A stretch of 64,000 bases of DNA from Afipia sp. 1NLS2 (GTDB taxonomy: Bacteria > Pseudomonadota > Alphaproteobacteria > Rhizobiales > Xanthobacteraceae): contig NZ_ADVZ01000001.1 of NCBI RefSeq assembly GCF_000178995.1, positions 62,001-126,000 on the forward strand. Direction: 5' to 3'. The notes below the pieces were generated by a model. The model was not told the DNA's origin. It made no database searches and worked only from the letters and a program-made list of their open reading frames with translations. Of the stretch, positions 37,105 to 44,374 are shown piece by piece. The translations under genes and the position numbers were made by a program. Every line of letters starts with the position of its first letter. Position 1 is the first letter of the stretch.

Positions 37105-37853
37105 TGTACAGGCATCGAAAGCGTCATCTTCTCTGCACCGCTGCCGCACTCGCGATGATCGGATGCCTCGCCGGTGGCTGCTCCTCGCTCGAGCGCCTCG
37201 CCAATGTCGGCGAGCAACCGAAGCTGTCGTCGATCGACAACCCGACGACAAAGGCAGGCTACAAGCCGGTATCGATGCCGATGCCGACGCCGCAGCCCGC
37301 ATCCTACAACCCCAACTCGCTGTGGCGGAACGGCTCGCGCGCCTTCTTCAAGGATCAGCGCGCCCATCAGGTCGGCGACATTCTCACCATCACCGTCAAC
37401 ATCACCGACAAGGCCAACATCGCCAACGAAACCCAGCGCAGCAGGTCCGGTACGGAAGATTCCAACATCACAAGCTTCTTCGGCGTGAAGAAGGTGCCCG
37501 GCACCAACACCTCGGGCAACATGCTGACGACGGATTCCACCTCCTCCACCGACGGCAAGGGTTCGATCACGCGGCAGGAAGCGTTGCAGACCAACGTCGC
37601 CGCCGTGGTCACGCAGCTTTTGCCGAACGGCAACCTCGTGGTCGAAGGCAAGCAGGAGATTCGCGTCAATTATGAAATCCGCGAACTGGTGGTCGCGGGC
37701 ATCGTGCGGCCCGAGGACATCCAGAGCGACAACACCATCGACTCCAGCAAGATCGCGCAGGCCCGCATCGCCTATGGCGGGCGCGGCCAGATCACCGACG
37801 TCCAGCAGGCACGCTACGGACAACAGGTGATGGACATCCTGCTTCCGTTCTGA
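37104..37853 (+). CDS. flgH: L-ring lipoprotein FlgH
   Basis: This 249-residue outer-membrane protein has a lipobox (LAGGC, Cys about residue 26). The FlgH core follows: SLWRNGSRAFFKDQRAHQVGDILTITVNITDKANI ... LLPNGNLVVEGKQEIRVNYEIRELVVAGIVRPEDI ... ARIAYGGRGQITDVQQARYGQQVMDILLPF. Its ATG overlaps the flgA stop. Confidence 0.97.
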   Translation: MYRHRKRHLLCTAAALAMIGCLAGGCSSLERLANVGEQPKLSSIDNPTTKAGYKPVSMPMPTPQPASYNPNSLWRNGSRAFFKDQRAHQVGDILTITVNITDKANIANETQRSRSGTEDSNITSFFGVKKVPGTNTSGNMLTTDSTSSTDGKGSITRQEALQTNVAAVVTQLLPNGNLVVEGKQEIRVNYEIRELVVAGIVRPEDIQSDNTIDSSKIAQARIAYGGRGQITDVQQARYGQQVMDILLPF

Positions 37854-37928
37854 TCGCGAACTCTCCCTTCGCGATCTTCCGAGCTCCCACGCCGATCCGT
37901 GAACCTAGGCATGGAAAGGCGTCTACGA

Positions 37929-37966
37929 CGCGGCCTTCGCTAGCTCCCCTGGCGAAGGCCGCGGCC
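37929..37966 (+). terminator. Terminator of flgF-flgG-flgA-flgH
   Basis: CGCGGCCTTCGC (37929-37940) and GCGAAGGCCGCG (37952-37963) form a perfect 12-bp stem with an 11-nt loop, followed by GCCGTTTT. The 3' arm plus tail is duplicated 1.2 kb downstream at 39162. Confidence 0.75.
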
Positions 37967-37970
37967 GTTT
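37946..37970 (+). repeat. att-like direct repeat, left copy
   Basis: These 25 bases, from the loop through the 3' arm of the flgH terminator to the T-run, recur at 39162-39186 with a single G-to-A change. The two copies flank the integrase remnant and small accessory genes, as the ends of an integrated element would. Confidence 0.65.
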
Positions 37971-38092
37971 TACTGATGCGAGGAAACAGCGTTGTTATGG
38001 GCTTTTATGATTGCAGCCTTGCAAGTTCATGGACCGGAGACGCGGAACCTTCGGCGTCCTCGCTGATTTCAGTCCTCACAGAGGAGGAAATC

Positions 38093-38335
38093 ATGAAAAA
38101 GCTATTGTTAGCCGTAGGATTCATTTCAGTGATGACGGTGCCGTCCATAGCAGCGCCGCAGGACTATTCAATCGTTCCAAACGCGCCCCGTTCAGCATCC
38201 TCAATGGATCGGTCGCGCGATCCAGCGGGCGTTACGACGGGATCGTATTATGAGGGGCTGCGGTCGGGCCGCTATCGCCACTCGCGAGCGTATTACCGCA
38301 GGCACCATCATCACCATCATTATCGCTACTGGTAA
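38093..38335 (+). CDS. Small secreted protein with His/Tyr/Arg tail
   Basis: An 80-residue protein with a signal peptide (MKKLLLAVGFISVMTVPSIAA). The mature part ends in a basic aromatic tail (RAYYRRHHHHHHYRYW) that could bind metal or anionic surfaces. GAGGAGG precedes the ATG. It lies inside the 1.2-kb cassette between the direct repeats. Function unknown. Confidence 0.7.
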   Translation: MKKLLLAVGFISVMTVPSIAAPQDYSIVPNAPRSASSMDRSRDPAGVTTGSYYEGLRSGRYRHSRAYYRRHHHHHHYRYW

Positions 38336-38340
38336 TAAGA

Positions 38341-38376
38341 AAAAGCCCGCCGCTCCGAGCATTGAGGGCGGGCTTA
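38341..38376. terminator. Hairpin with A-tract, cassette copy 1
   Basis: AAGCCCGCC pairs with GGCGGGCTT (9-bp stem). The T-run needed for termination follows the stem on the minus strand only, so it would stop minus-strand transcripts best. A related hairpin lies at 38643. Confidence 0.5.
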
Positions 38377-38440
38377 ATGCTGGACTCCGGCTCTCATTGA
38401 GCGCAGCGTGGCGCCACCGTCCCCCGCCCAGGAGGCTGCG

Positions 38441-38590
38441 ATGGAAGAGTTCCTCCATACGGAGAATCTCAAGCTTTACCGAAAGGTGCTTGATGAGACG
38501 ACCGACGAGGTCAAGCGCAAATCCGTTGCCGAATTGATCCGCAACGAACTCGCAAAAGAGCCGAAACCGACAAATCCAAAAGATAATTGA
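38441..38590 (+). CDS. Small charged hypothetical protein
   Basis: A 49-residue soluble helical protein (MEEFLHTENLKLYRKVLDETTDEVKRKSVAELI). GGAGG sits 7 nt before the ATG, which favours this start over an upstream in-frame ATG. Part of the accessory cassette. Family unknown. Confidence 0.6.
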   Translation: MEEFLHTENLKLYRKVLDETTDEVKRKSVAELIRNELAKEPKPTNPKDN

Positions 38591-38642
38591 AACGCGCCAG
38601 ATGATGGACGCGGAAGGTGCGGCCACGCCGAGCCATAGAAAA

Positions 38643-38675
38643 AAGCCCGCCGCCGGAGGCATCCGGGGCGGGCCT
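38643..38675. terminator. Hairpin with A-tract, cassette copy 2
   Basis: AGCCCGCC and GGCGGGCCT-like arms form a stem with an A-tract on its left, as in the 38341 hairpin. On the minus strand this gives a TTTTTT tail. Likely a terminator for leftward transcripts. Confidence 0.45.
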
Positions 38676-38805
38676 GAGTCCGGGAGGTGTGGACGTAACC
38701 CGGTGCACGGCGGGAAGTTCAATTCGGCATGAAGCCGAATGCGGCCAGCATCAACAGCACCCCGGCAATCGCGATGCGCGCCTGGGGCCACCTGCCGTCT
38801 GATTA

Positions 38806-39148
38806 TTGCTTTGGGCAATCTTGAGCGCACCAAGATCCGGCCTGTGTTTTTCTATCACGAACGGTCGGTTGGTATTCCGCGCATGGAAAGCCGCGATCGA
38901 GAAAGCTGGCATTTCCTATTTGGCTTTCCAGCTGTCGCCACGGATTCACAACAGCGATGCTTCATGCGGGCGTCGATCCGGTTACGACAGCCAAGCGCGG
39001 CGGCTGGAAAAGCGTTCGGGGGCACGTCTTTGACACATACGGACATGCAGCCGAAGACGCCACGATCACTGGCATCATGGCTGACACAAATTCGACACAG
39101 CGAAAATCTCAGCAGCCAAGAAGCAAGCTAAAGAAACGCGCTTCTTGA
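38806..39148 (+). pseudogene. Tyrosine-recombinase (phage-type integrase) remnant
   Basis: The C-terminal part of a phage-type integrase can be read in two frames. Frame 1 (38806-39033) includes FRAWKAAIEKAGIS, the segment before the catalytic box II. Frame 2 (38957-39148) has MLHAGVDPVTTAKRGGWKSV ... VFDTYGHAAED, the region around the final His/Arg/Tyr of such enzymes. A frameshift lies between about 38930 and 38960, and the HxLRH segment is lost. The N-terminal half is absent. This is a decayed gene, likely the source of the flanking repeats. Confidence 0.75.
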
Positions 39149-39161
39149 ATTAGCATCGCCC

Positions 39162-39186
39162 CCCCTGGCGAAGGCCGCGACCGTTT
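39162..39186 (+). repeat. att-like direct repeat, right copy
   Basis: This copy matches 37946-37970 at 24 of 25 positions. It begins just after the integrase remnant, as expected for an attachment-site half on the far side of an integrated element. Confidence 0.65.
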
Positions 39187-39272
39187 CGTGGGGCATAGAC
39201 ATAATTCAACGGCGGGATGGAACGTGATCGCCGTTGTCGCCTTGGTTAGCGATAACCGAAGGAGAGCGCGTG

Positions 39273-39485
39273 ATGTCGGGCTACAATCAAGAAAGCCAAG
39301 GCAGGCAGACTCCCAGGGGTCATGAAACCCACCCTCAGAGTACCGGACACCCTCCGCCAATGTCAGGCCAGAAGGAAAGCAAAGATCATTTGGATAGCAA
39401 GACGCAAGAACAACTGCGGAAGGATAATGTTCTGAACGAGGAGAAGGGCCTCATACACCAGCTTCCGGGTGGCGAAAGCGGTTAG
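39273..39485 (+). CDS. Small hydrophilic hypothetical protein
   Basis: A 70-residue protein, rich in Gln/Ser/Gly/Lys (MSGYNQESQGRQTPRGHETH) and probably disordered. GGAGAG upstream supports the 39273 start. It lies just outside the right repeat. No family is recognised. Confidence 0.55.
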   Translation: MSGYNQESQGRQTPRGHETHPQSTGHPPPMSGQKESKDHLDSKTQEQLRKDNVLNEEKGLIHQLPGGESG

Positions 39486-39577
39486 GCCTGACCCGACATA
39501 AACCCATCGCCAGCGTCATCAGCCACGGAACGCAAGGCGCGCCGTAGCGCGCGAGTTCCTAAGCAAAGAACATCAAC

Positions 39578-39612
39578 AAAAAGGCGCGCCCGGCATTCCG
39601 CCGCGCGCGCCT
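39578..39612 (-). terminator. Terminator of dksA
   Basis: AGGCGCGC and GCGCGCCT form the outer stem around a GC-rich loop, followed on the minus strand by TTTTTGTTG. It lies 24 bp after the dksA stop. Confidence 0.8.
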
Positions 39613-39635
39613 GTTTCGGGATCGGGCTTTCAGCC

Positions 39636-40049
39636 CTATTCGTCGCGATAGACTTTTTCGCGCTTCTCGTGGCGTTCCTGCGCCTCGACCGACAGCGTCG
39701 CGATCGGCCGCGCTTCGAGCCGCTTCAAGGAGATCGGCTCGCCGGTCTCCTCGCAATAACCGTAGGTATTGTCCTCGATGCGCTGGATCGCGGCATCGAT
39801 CTTGGAAATCAGCTTGCGCTGGCGATCGCGGGCACGCAGTTCGATGGCGCGATCGGTTTCCGACGATGCACGATCGGCAAGATCGGGGTGATTGACGTTT
39901 TCTTCCTGCAACTGCTGAAGCGTGGTCTTTGCCTCGCGCAGGATTTCTTCCTTCCAGGCGAGAAGTTTGGCGCGGAAGTATTCGCGCTGCCGTTCATTCA
40001 TGAACGGCTCCTTCTCCGACGGTTTATAGGCCTTCACTTTTTCCAACAC
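39636..40049 (-). CDS. dksA: RNA-polymerase-binding regulator DksA (Cys-poor type)
   Basis: This 137-residue protein acts with ppGpp in the secondary channel of RNA polymerase. The coiled coil carries DLADRASSETDRAIELRARDRQRKLI with the acidic tip. The zinc-finger region has only one cysteine (YGYCEETGEPISLKRLEARP) where four are found in E. coli, so zinc binding is unlikely. This loss is common in alphaproteobacteria. Its closeness to flagellar genes may reflect growth-state control. Confidence 0.93.
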   Translation of the reverse strand: MLEKVKAYKPSEKEPFMNERQREYFRAKLLAWKEEILREAKTTLQQLQEENVNHPDLADRASSETDRAIELRARDRQRKLISKIDAAIQRIEDNTYGYCEETGEPISLKRLEARPIATLSVEAQERHEKREKVYRDE

Positions 40050-40285
40050 CGATTCTCATCCCCAGCCAGGGCGATCCGGGTCGCCGGGCGGTGCTTATAT
40101 AGCGGCGATCCATGACAGACAATACAGGGAAATGCCCCGGCCTGGGCTATGCCCCCGTTAACTGCGGAACTGGGGATAGAATTGCCAAAAATGCCTGCAG
40201 AACAGGTATTTTGGCGAAAAAACAGGAACTCTCGCCGGGTGCCGCCAGAGCGTTTCCGCCGCCTTTTGGAGCCTGCCGCGCTATT

Positions 40286-40696
40286 TCACCGCGCAGCTTT
40301 AGCGATCTCGACCTCGACGCGCAGTTCGATCTCCGACAGGACCTGATCGAGCCCCGCATCTCCCGAGCTCATCTTCAAGTCGGTCGCCGCTCCGCGCAGC
40401 CGGTTGACCATGGCGGAGTCCAGCGTCCCCGACAGCATCCCGATCTTGAGGTCGTCGAGCAGATCGAGCGCGCTCTTGCCGCGCGCGACGGAGCGCCTAC
40501 GGCGCTGGGTCGGGTCTTCCTCGATGCCCTGAAGCGCCAGCAGCGCATCGATGCCGGTGGCCGCGCGCGGCGCGGTTGCGGCGCGTGTCTCGGTCGCCGT
40601 CGTCAGTTCGTCGAGCGTAAAGCCGCCCGTGCTTGTCCGCCGCGCGCCCGAGGCGGGCGCTCCGAAAGTGGTGCCGTTGGGTCCGTTGATTCGCAT
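40286..40696 (-). CDS. fliX: Flagellar assembly regulator FliX
   Basis: This 136-residue protein has the FliX layout: MRINGPNG start, Ala/Thr-rich linker, and helical core QRRRRSVARGKSALDLLDDLKIGMLSGTLD ... LDQVLSEIELRVEVEIAK. In Caulobacter FliX binds FlbD and lets it activate sigma-54 promoters only when early flagellar parts have been built. It is divergent from flgI, with a CtrA box and ftr palindrome between them. Confidence 0.9.
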   Translation of the reverse strand: MRINGPNGTTFGAPASGARRTSTGGFTLDELTTATETRAATAPRAATGIDALLALQGIEEDPTQRRRRSVARGKSALDLLDDLKIGMLSGTLDSAMVNRLRGAATDLKMSSGDAGLDQVLSEIELRVEVEIAKAAR

Positions 40697-40791
40697 GATC
40701 GTCTCGCTCGGCCGGTGGCCTAGTTGCTGTGCAACTTCTCAGCCCGACGAAGGGACACACGAGCTATGGCGGCAGAGTTGCGCCCTCATGG

Positions 40792-40810
40792 TTAAGAATT
40801 CCTAAACGAC
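40792..40810 (-). promoter_or_regulatory. CtrA box of fliX
   Basis: On the minus strand, TTTA-N7-TTAACCAT spans the first half at 40803-40806 and the second near 40788-40795. It has one mismatch to TTAA-N7-TTAA and the same extended 8-mer as the flgB box. About 95 bp upstream of fliX. Confidence 0.6.
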
Positions 40811-40811
40811 C

Positions 40812-40826
40812 CGGCAGAATTTGCCG
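40812..40826 (+). promoter_or_regulatory. ftr-like palindrome between fliX and flgI
   Basis: CGGCAGAATTTGCCG is an inverted repeat with CGGCA/TGCCG arms. It lies about 95 bp upstream of the sigma-54 promoter of flgI and adjacent to the CtrA box of fliX. An additional half-like CCGGCAAG follows at 40829. Confidence 0.75.
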
Positions 40827-40918
40827 GTCCGGCAAGTTCGGAGCACCCGCACCGGGCCCGAAACTCGTACCCGGCTGGAAAAACCAAGCAATTTCAAAGC
40901 GCCATATTCGCCGGAAAC

Positions 40919-40934
40919 TGGCACGGCTCTCGCA
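40919..40934 (+). promoter_or_regulatory. Sigma-54 promoter of flgI operon
   Basis: TGGCACGGCTCTCGCA matches TGGCACG-N4-TTGCA with one change. The flgF promoter shares the same GAAAC-TGGCACG-N4-TCGCA arrangement. It is 68 bp upstream of flgI. Confidence 0.85.
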
Positions 40935-41001
40935 AGACACTTCCCGGTTCTCCTGTGGGAGCGGGCGGACCAGTGAGACAGAACCTCAGCGGGGAGCGAG
41001 G

Positions 41002-42111
41002 ATGGTTCGGCTATTTCAGGCGCTGTGCGGAGCGGCCATCGCGGTCTTGATCGCGATCGCGCCAGCCTATGCGACATCGCGCATCAAGGATCTCGCCAAT
41101 ATCGAAGGCGTGCGCCAGAACCAGTTGATCGGTTACGGCCTCGTCGTCGGCCTGAACGGCACCGGCGACACCCTCAACAACATCCCCTTCACCAAGCAAT
41201 CGCTGCAGGCGATGCTGGAACGCATGGGCGTCAACATTCGCGGCGCCACGATCCGCACCGGCAACGTCGCCGCCGTGATGGTGACCGGCAACCTGCCCGC
41301 CTTCGCGACGCAAGGCACGCGGATGGACGTCACCGTCTCGGCGATGGGCGACGCCAAGAGCCTGCAAGGCGGCACCCTGCTCGTCACCCCCCTGCTCGGC
41401 GCCGACGGCAACGTCTACGCGGTCGCGCAAGGCTCGCTTGCGATCGGCGGCTTCCAGGCGGAAGGCCAGGCGGCCAGCGTCACCAAGGGCGTGCCCACCA
41501 ACGGGCGTATCGCCAATGGCGCGCTGGTCGAGCGCGAGATCGAGTTCGCGCTCAACAAGCTTCCCAACGTCCGCCTTGCGTTGCGCAACAGCGATTTCAC
41601 CACAGCCAAGCGCATCGCCGCCGCCGTCAATGACTATCTCGGCGACAAGATCGCGGAGCCTGTCGATCCCTCCACGGTGCAGCTCAGCATCCCCGCGGAG
41701 TTCAAGGGCAACGTCGTCGCACTCCTGACAGAGATCGAGCAGTTGCAGGTCGAGCCGGACATGGGCGCCAAGATCGTGATCGACGAACGCTCGGGCATCA
41801 TCGTCATGGGCCGCGACGTGCGGGTGAACACCGTCGCCGTGGCGCAAGGCAACCTCACCGTGACGATTTCGGAAAGCCCGCAGGTCAGCCAGCCCAATGC
41901 GTTCGCCAACGGGCGAACCGTGGTCACGCCCAACACCAGTGTCGGTGTTCGGGAAGACGGCAAGAAGCTCGCGCTCGTGAAGGACGGCGTCTCGTTGCAG
42001 CAACTCGTCGATGGCCTCAACGGATTGGGCATCGGGCCGCGCGACATGATCAGCATCCTGCAGGCGATCAAGGCCGCAGGCGCGATCCAGGCCGACATCG
42101 AGGTGATGTGA
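41002..42111 (+). CDS. flgI: P-ring protein FlgI
   Basis: This 369-residue periplasmic protein has a signal peptide (FQALCGAAIAVLIAIAPAYA) and the family sequence SRIKDLANIEGVRQNQLIGYGLVVGLNGTGD, VRRG-like SAMGDAKSLQGGTLLVTPLLGADG, and VIDERSGIIVMGRDV. ATG at 41002 is chosen because the signal peptide starts there and GAGG lies upstream. Full length. Confidence 0.97.
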   Translation: MVRLFQALCGAAIAVLIAIAPAYATSRIKDLANIEGVRQNQLIGYGLVVGLNGTGDTLNNIPFTKQSLQAMLERMGVNIRGATIRTGNVAAVMVTGNLPAFATQGTRMDVTVSAMGDAKSLQGGTLLVTPLLGADGNVYAVAQGSLAIGGFQAEGQAASVTKGVPTNGRIANGALVEREIEFALNKLPNVRLALRNSDFTTAKRIAAAVNDYLGDKIAEPVDPSTVQLSIPAEFKGNVVALLTEIEQLQVEPDMGAKIVIDERSGIIVMGRDVRVNTVAVAQGNLTVTISESPQVSQPNAFANGRTVVTPNTSVGVREDGKKLALVKDGVSLQQLVDGLNGLGIGPRDMISILQAIKAAGAIQADIEVM

Positions 42112-42437
42112 TGAACGCATCATCCTCCATCCCGCTCGTCAACGGCCGCCCCGATCCGGTATTCGCCCAGGCGCTGGCAAAAGTCTCGCCGGAAAATCAG
42201 GCCAAGGCCAAAACCAAGGCGGAAGATTTCGAGGCGGTGTTCCTCAACTCGATGTTCTCGCAGATGATGTCGGGCGTGAAAGGCGAAGGCCCGTTCGGCG
42301 ACACGCAGAGCACCGGGGTCTGGCGCTCGATGATGGTCGATCAGTACGCCCGCTCATTCGCAAAAGCCGGCGGCATCGGCATCGGCAATGAAGTCTACCG
42401 CATGTTGATCACGCAACAGGCCAACAAGGCGGCTTAG
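42111..42437 (+). CDS. flgJ: Rod-binding protein FlgJ (no muramidase domain)
   Basis: This 108-residue protein has only the rod-cap domain (KTKAEDFEAVFLNSMFSQMMSGVKGEGPFGDTQSTGVWRSMMVDQYARSFAKAGGIGIG). The C-terminal peptidoglycan hydrolase domain of enteric FlgJ is absent, as usual in alphaproteobacteria, where a separate lytic enzyme acts. The ATG overlaps the flgI stop. Confidence 0.92.
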   Translation: MNASSSIPLVNGRPDPVFAQALAKVSPENQAKAKTKAEDFEAVFLNSMFSQMMSGVKGEGPFGDTQSTGVWRSMMVDQYARSFAKAGGIGIGNEVYRMLITQQANKAA

Positions 42438-42452
42438 CGCCGGGAGTTTCAG

Positions 42453-42944
42453 ATGAACGCCGAGCTTTCCCAAACCCCCGCTCCCGCACCGATCGTCCCG
42501 GCATCGACACCGGCCGACGCGCGGCGGCTCGCGGACGGATTGATGAACATCATGGCGAGCCTGCTCGACATCGTCGAGCGGGAAACGGAACTGGTGCGCG
42601 CGGGCAAGGTTCGCGAGGCGATAATGCTCGAGGCCAAGAAGGGCGAAGCCTCGCGCGATTACATGCGCGCCGTGTCCGAGATCAAGCACAGCGCCGCCTA
42701 TCTCAAGCGCTCGACGCCGGACCTGCTGGCGGCGCTGCATCGCCACCACGATACGTTCCGCGCCATGTTGCAGATCAACCTCACCGTGCTCGCCACCGCG
42801 CACGCGGTCTCGGAAGGCATCATTCGCGGCGTGAACGGCGAAATCCAGCGCCGCCGCAATCCGCAAGGTTATACCGCCGCCGGTCAGCGCGCCGCGCCGA
42901 ACCATCGCTACGCCGCGCCGCTCACGGTCAGCCGCTCGCTCTAA
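42453..42944 (+). CDS. FlgN-like export chaperone
   Basis: This is a 163-residue protein, mostly helical (ADARRLADGLMNIMASLLDIVERETELVRAGKVREAIMLEAKKGEASRDYMRAVSEIK). It resembles FlgN, the chaperone for FlgK and FlgL, in helix pattern and its position after flgJ. The C-terminal tail is Arg/Gln-rich. Similarity is weak, so FlgN is likely but not certain. Confidence 0.65.
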   Translation: MNAELSQTPAPAPIVPASTPADARRLADGLMNIMASLLDIVERETELVRAGKVREAIMLEAKKGEASRDYMRAVSEIKHSAAYLKRSTPDLLAALHRHHDTFRAMLQINLTVLATAHAVSEGIIRGVNGEIQRRRNPQGYTAAGQRAAPNHRYAAPLTVSRSL

Positions 42945-42957
42945 TCCCCTCCCCGTC

Positions 42958-42977
42958 ATTCCCGCACAAGCGGGAAT
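42958..42977. repeat. Short palindrome ATTCCCGC-N4-GCGGGAAT
   Basis: An 8-bp perfect stem with ACAA loop, in the context GTCATTCCCGC...GCGGGAATCCGCAATGC. The surrounding sequence resembles small dispersed repeats common in this group. It may also end the flgI transcript, though no U-run follows. Confidence 0.5.
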
Positions 42978-43067
42978 CCGCAATGCCGCTCTCGTTTTAC
43001 GCGCGAACGAGACAATTCGATTTAAATTGCGACGCGCGTCCTAGCGCTGCCTTCAGACTTCCTGTTC

Positions 43068-43096
43068 CAAAGTGCTCCGCAAAGGAAAGCACTTTG
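43068..43096 (+). promoter_or_regulatory. Leader hairpin of the FlaG-like gene
   Basis: CAAAGTGCT and AGCACTTTG form a perfect 9-bp stem with an 11-nt loop, ending 25 nt before the ATG. It is AT-richer than its surroundings. It could stabilise the mRNA or hide the ribosome site. Confidence 0.45.
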
Positions 43097-43121
43097 ACTC
43101 ACAGGAGGCCAGGAGGCTGCC

Positions 43122-43487
43122 ATGAGCACGGATTTCAGCATCAGGCCGGTGGGAGCATCGGTTGTGACGCCTGCTGTCGTGCAGCAGGTGCCTGACGCTG
43201 CGAAGTCGGCCGTTCCGACGCAACTCAATTCGGACAAGGCCGTGATCGCGGCGTCGAACGTCCAGACCAACAGTTCGGACCCGCGCGCCAACACCAGTCT
43301 CGGCCATCAGATCATGATCGATCGGGCGGCCGCCGAAGTCGTTTATCAGGTGGTGGACAACCGCACCAACGTCGTCGTCAATCAGTACCCTGATGAGACG
43401 CGGTTGCGGGCGCGGGCTTATCTGCGCGCGCAGGACGAAGCCAAGGAAGAAAAAAAAGCTCAACGCCACGCCGACCGCCAGGCATAA
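43122..43487 (+). CDS. FlaG-like protein
   Basis: A 121-residue protein. Its C-terminal half (IDRAAAEVVYQVVDNRTNVVVNQYPDETRLRARAYL) has the FlaG pattern VxVxDxxTxxVxxQxPxE. FlaG proteins affect filament length. The N-terminus is Val/Thr/Ser-rich and variable. It ends before a bidirectional terminator. Confidence 0.65.
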   Translation: MSTDFSIRPVGASVVTPAVVQQVPDAAKSAVPTQLNSDKAVIAASNVQTNSSDPRANTSLGHQIMIDRAAAEVVYQVVDNRTNVVVNQYPDETRLRARAYLRAQDEAKEEKKAQRHADRQA

Positions 43488-43507
43488 AGGCGGAGATCCA
43501 TCCAAAC

Positions 43508-43543
43508 AAAACAGGCCGCAGGATTTCCTGCGGCCTGTTTTTT
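43508..43543. terminator. Bidirectional terminator between FlaG-like gene and 43572 gene
   Basis: ACAGGCCGCAGG and CCTGCGGCCTGT form a 12-bp stem with a short loop. It has a T-run on the plus strand (TTTTTTG) and A-tract at the left, giving a T-run on the minus strand too. It serves the two convergent genes. Confidence 0.92.
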
Positions 43544-43571
43544 GTCTCTGCTTTCAAACCCAATAAAGGCT

Positions 43572-43946
43572 TCAGCTCATCGTGGCGTAGGCCGTCTCGA
43601 GCGTCTGCGCGCCGGTCGCGGCATTGGTCATTACGGTCTTGACCTGGGCCTTGCCCGTGTCAGTCAGGGTGAACTTCGAATCCCCGAACTTGAACGAGTT
43701 GTCCTTGATCAAAACGTCCTGATATTTCAGCGTTGCACCGCTCTGGTAGCGGACCTTAGCGCGGAAACCATCCACGTTCGAAATCTGGATCGTGAATTTG
43801 GTGTTGTCCGCATAGGCTCCAGTCCATGAGCCTTGATACAGGCTCGCATCGACCGGAACGTAAGGCGTGCTCGAATTCGCCAGACCCGCGATGTTGCTGC
43901 CGACGGTGACGTAGTTTGACGAGATGATGCTGTAGATGTCGGCCAC
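43572..43946 (-). CDS. Hypothetical protein downstream of flaF
   Basis: A 124-residue protein starting from GTG at 43946 (VADIYSIISSNYVTVGSN). It is Ser/Thr/Tyr-rich with alternating strands (YQGSWTGAYADNTKFTIQISNVDGFRAKVRYQSG). This suggests a small beta-barrel that binds hydrophobic or sugar ligands. It follows flaF by 20 nt. No family is recognised. Its place between flaF and a FlaG-like gene suggests a filament-related role. Confidence 0.6.
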   Translation of the reverse strand: MADIYSIISSNYVTVGSNIAGLANSSTPYVPVDASLYQGSWTGAYADNTKFTIQISNVDGFRAKVRYQSGATLKYQDVLIKDNSFKFGDSKFTLTDTGKAQVKTVMTNAATGAQTLETAYATMS

Positions 43947-43966
43947 AGGCGTCTCTCTCGCTGCGA

Positions 43967-44332
43967 TCAGGCGCGGCCGGACAGGCCGGCGGCGAGGTTG
44001 CAGTTGATCTCGATCAGCGGCTTGAGCAATTCCGGCTTCGGTGCGATCTGCATTTCCGCCGTCTGCGACAGAACGAACGTGCCGATATTGGCGATGTTCT
44101 GACGGATCTCGATGCTCTGCGGGCTCTCGTCGCTGGTGACCGCGCTGAGCAGGATCGACCAGAGCTTGCGGTTGAACAGCAATGCGCCGGAAACGTCCGT
44201 GCCCGCCTTGCCCCAATTGCTCATCACGTCCTGAAGCTGGCGCGCGGCCTTGAGCAGCGCCTGAGCCTCGATTTCGCGCGGAGAAGACGTGGTTTGAGCA
44301 ACACGGGCGTAAGCGTTGGCGGCGTTCGACAT
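43967..44332 (-). CDS. flaF: Flagellar biosynthesis regulator FlaF
   Basis: This 121-residue protein shows the FlaF sequence: MSNAANAYARVAQTTSSPREIEAQALLKAARQLQDV, ALLFNRKLWSILLSAV, IRQNIANIGTFVLSQ. In Caulobacter FlaF is needed for flagellin translation or secretion and opposes FlbT. It lies downstream of the glycosyltransferase and flagellin on the same strand. Confidence 0.94.
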   Translation of the reverse strand: MSNAANAYARVAQTTSSPREIEAQALLKAARQLQDVMSNWGKAGTDVSGALLFNRKLWSILLSAVTSDESPQSIEIRQNIANIGTFVLSQTAEMQIAPKPELLKPLIEINCNLAAGLSGRA

Positions 44333-44374
44333 CGAGGATCCCAACCTTGGTTATCTCTGTTAAAATGTGTAAAC

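Noticed and set aside
35044-37302. 752-codon open frame opposite flgF-flgG-flgA
   Set aside because: It is the mirror frame of three well-identified genes, has Arg/His/Gly-rich composition without any domain, and spans several gene boundaries.
38341-38675. Hairpins at 38341 and 38643 as terminators of the plus-strand small genes
   Set aside because: The T-run follows the stems only on the minus strand, so they do not fit as rightward intrinsic terminators; they are listed as unoriented hairpins.
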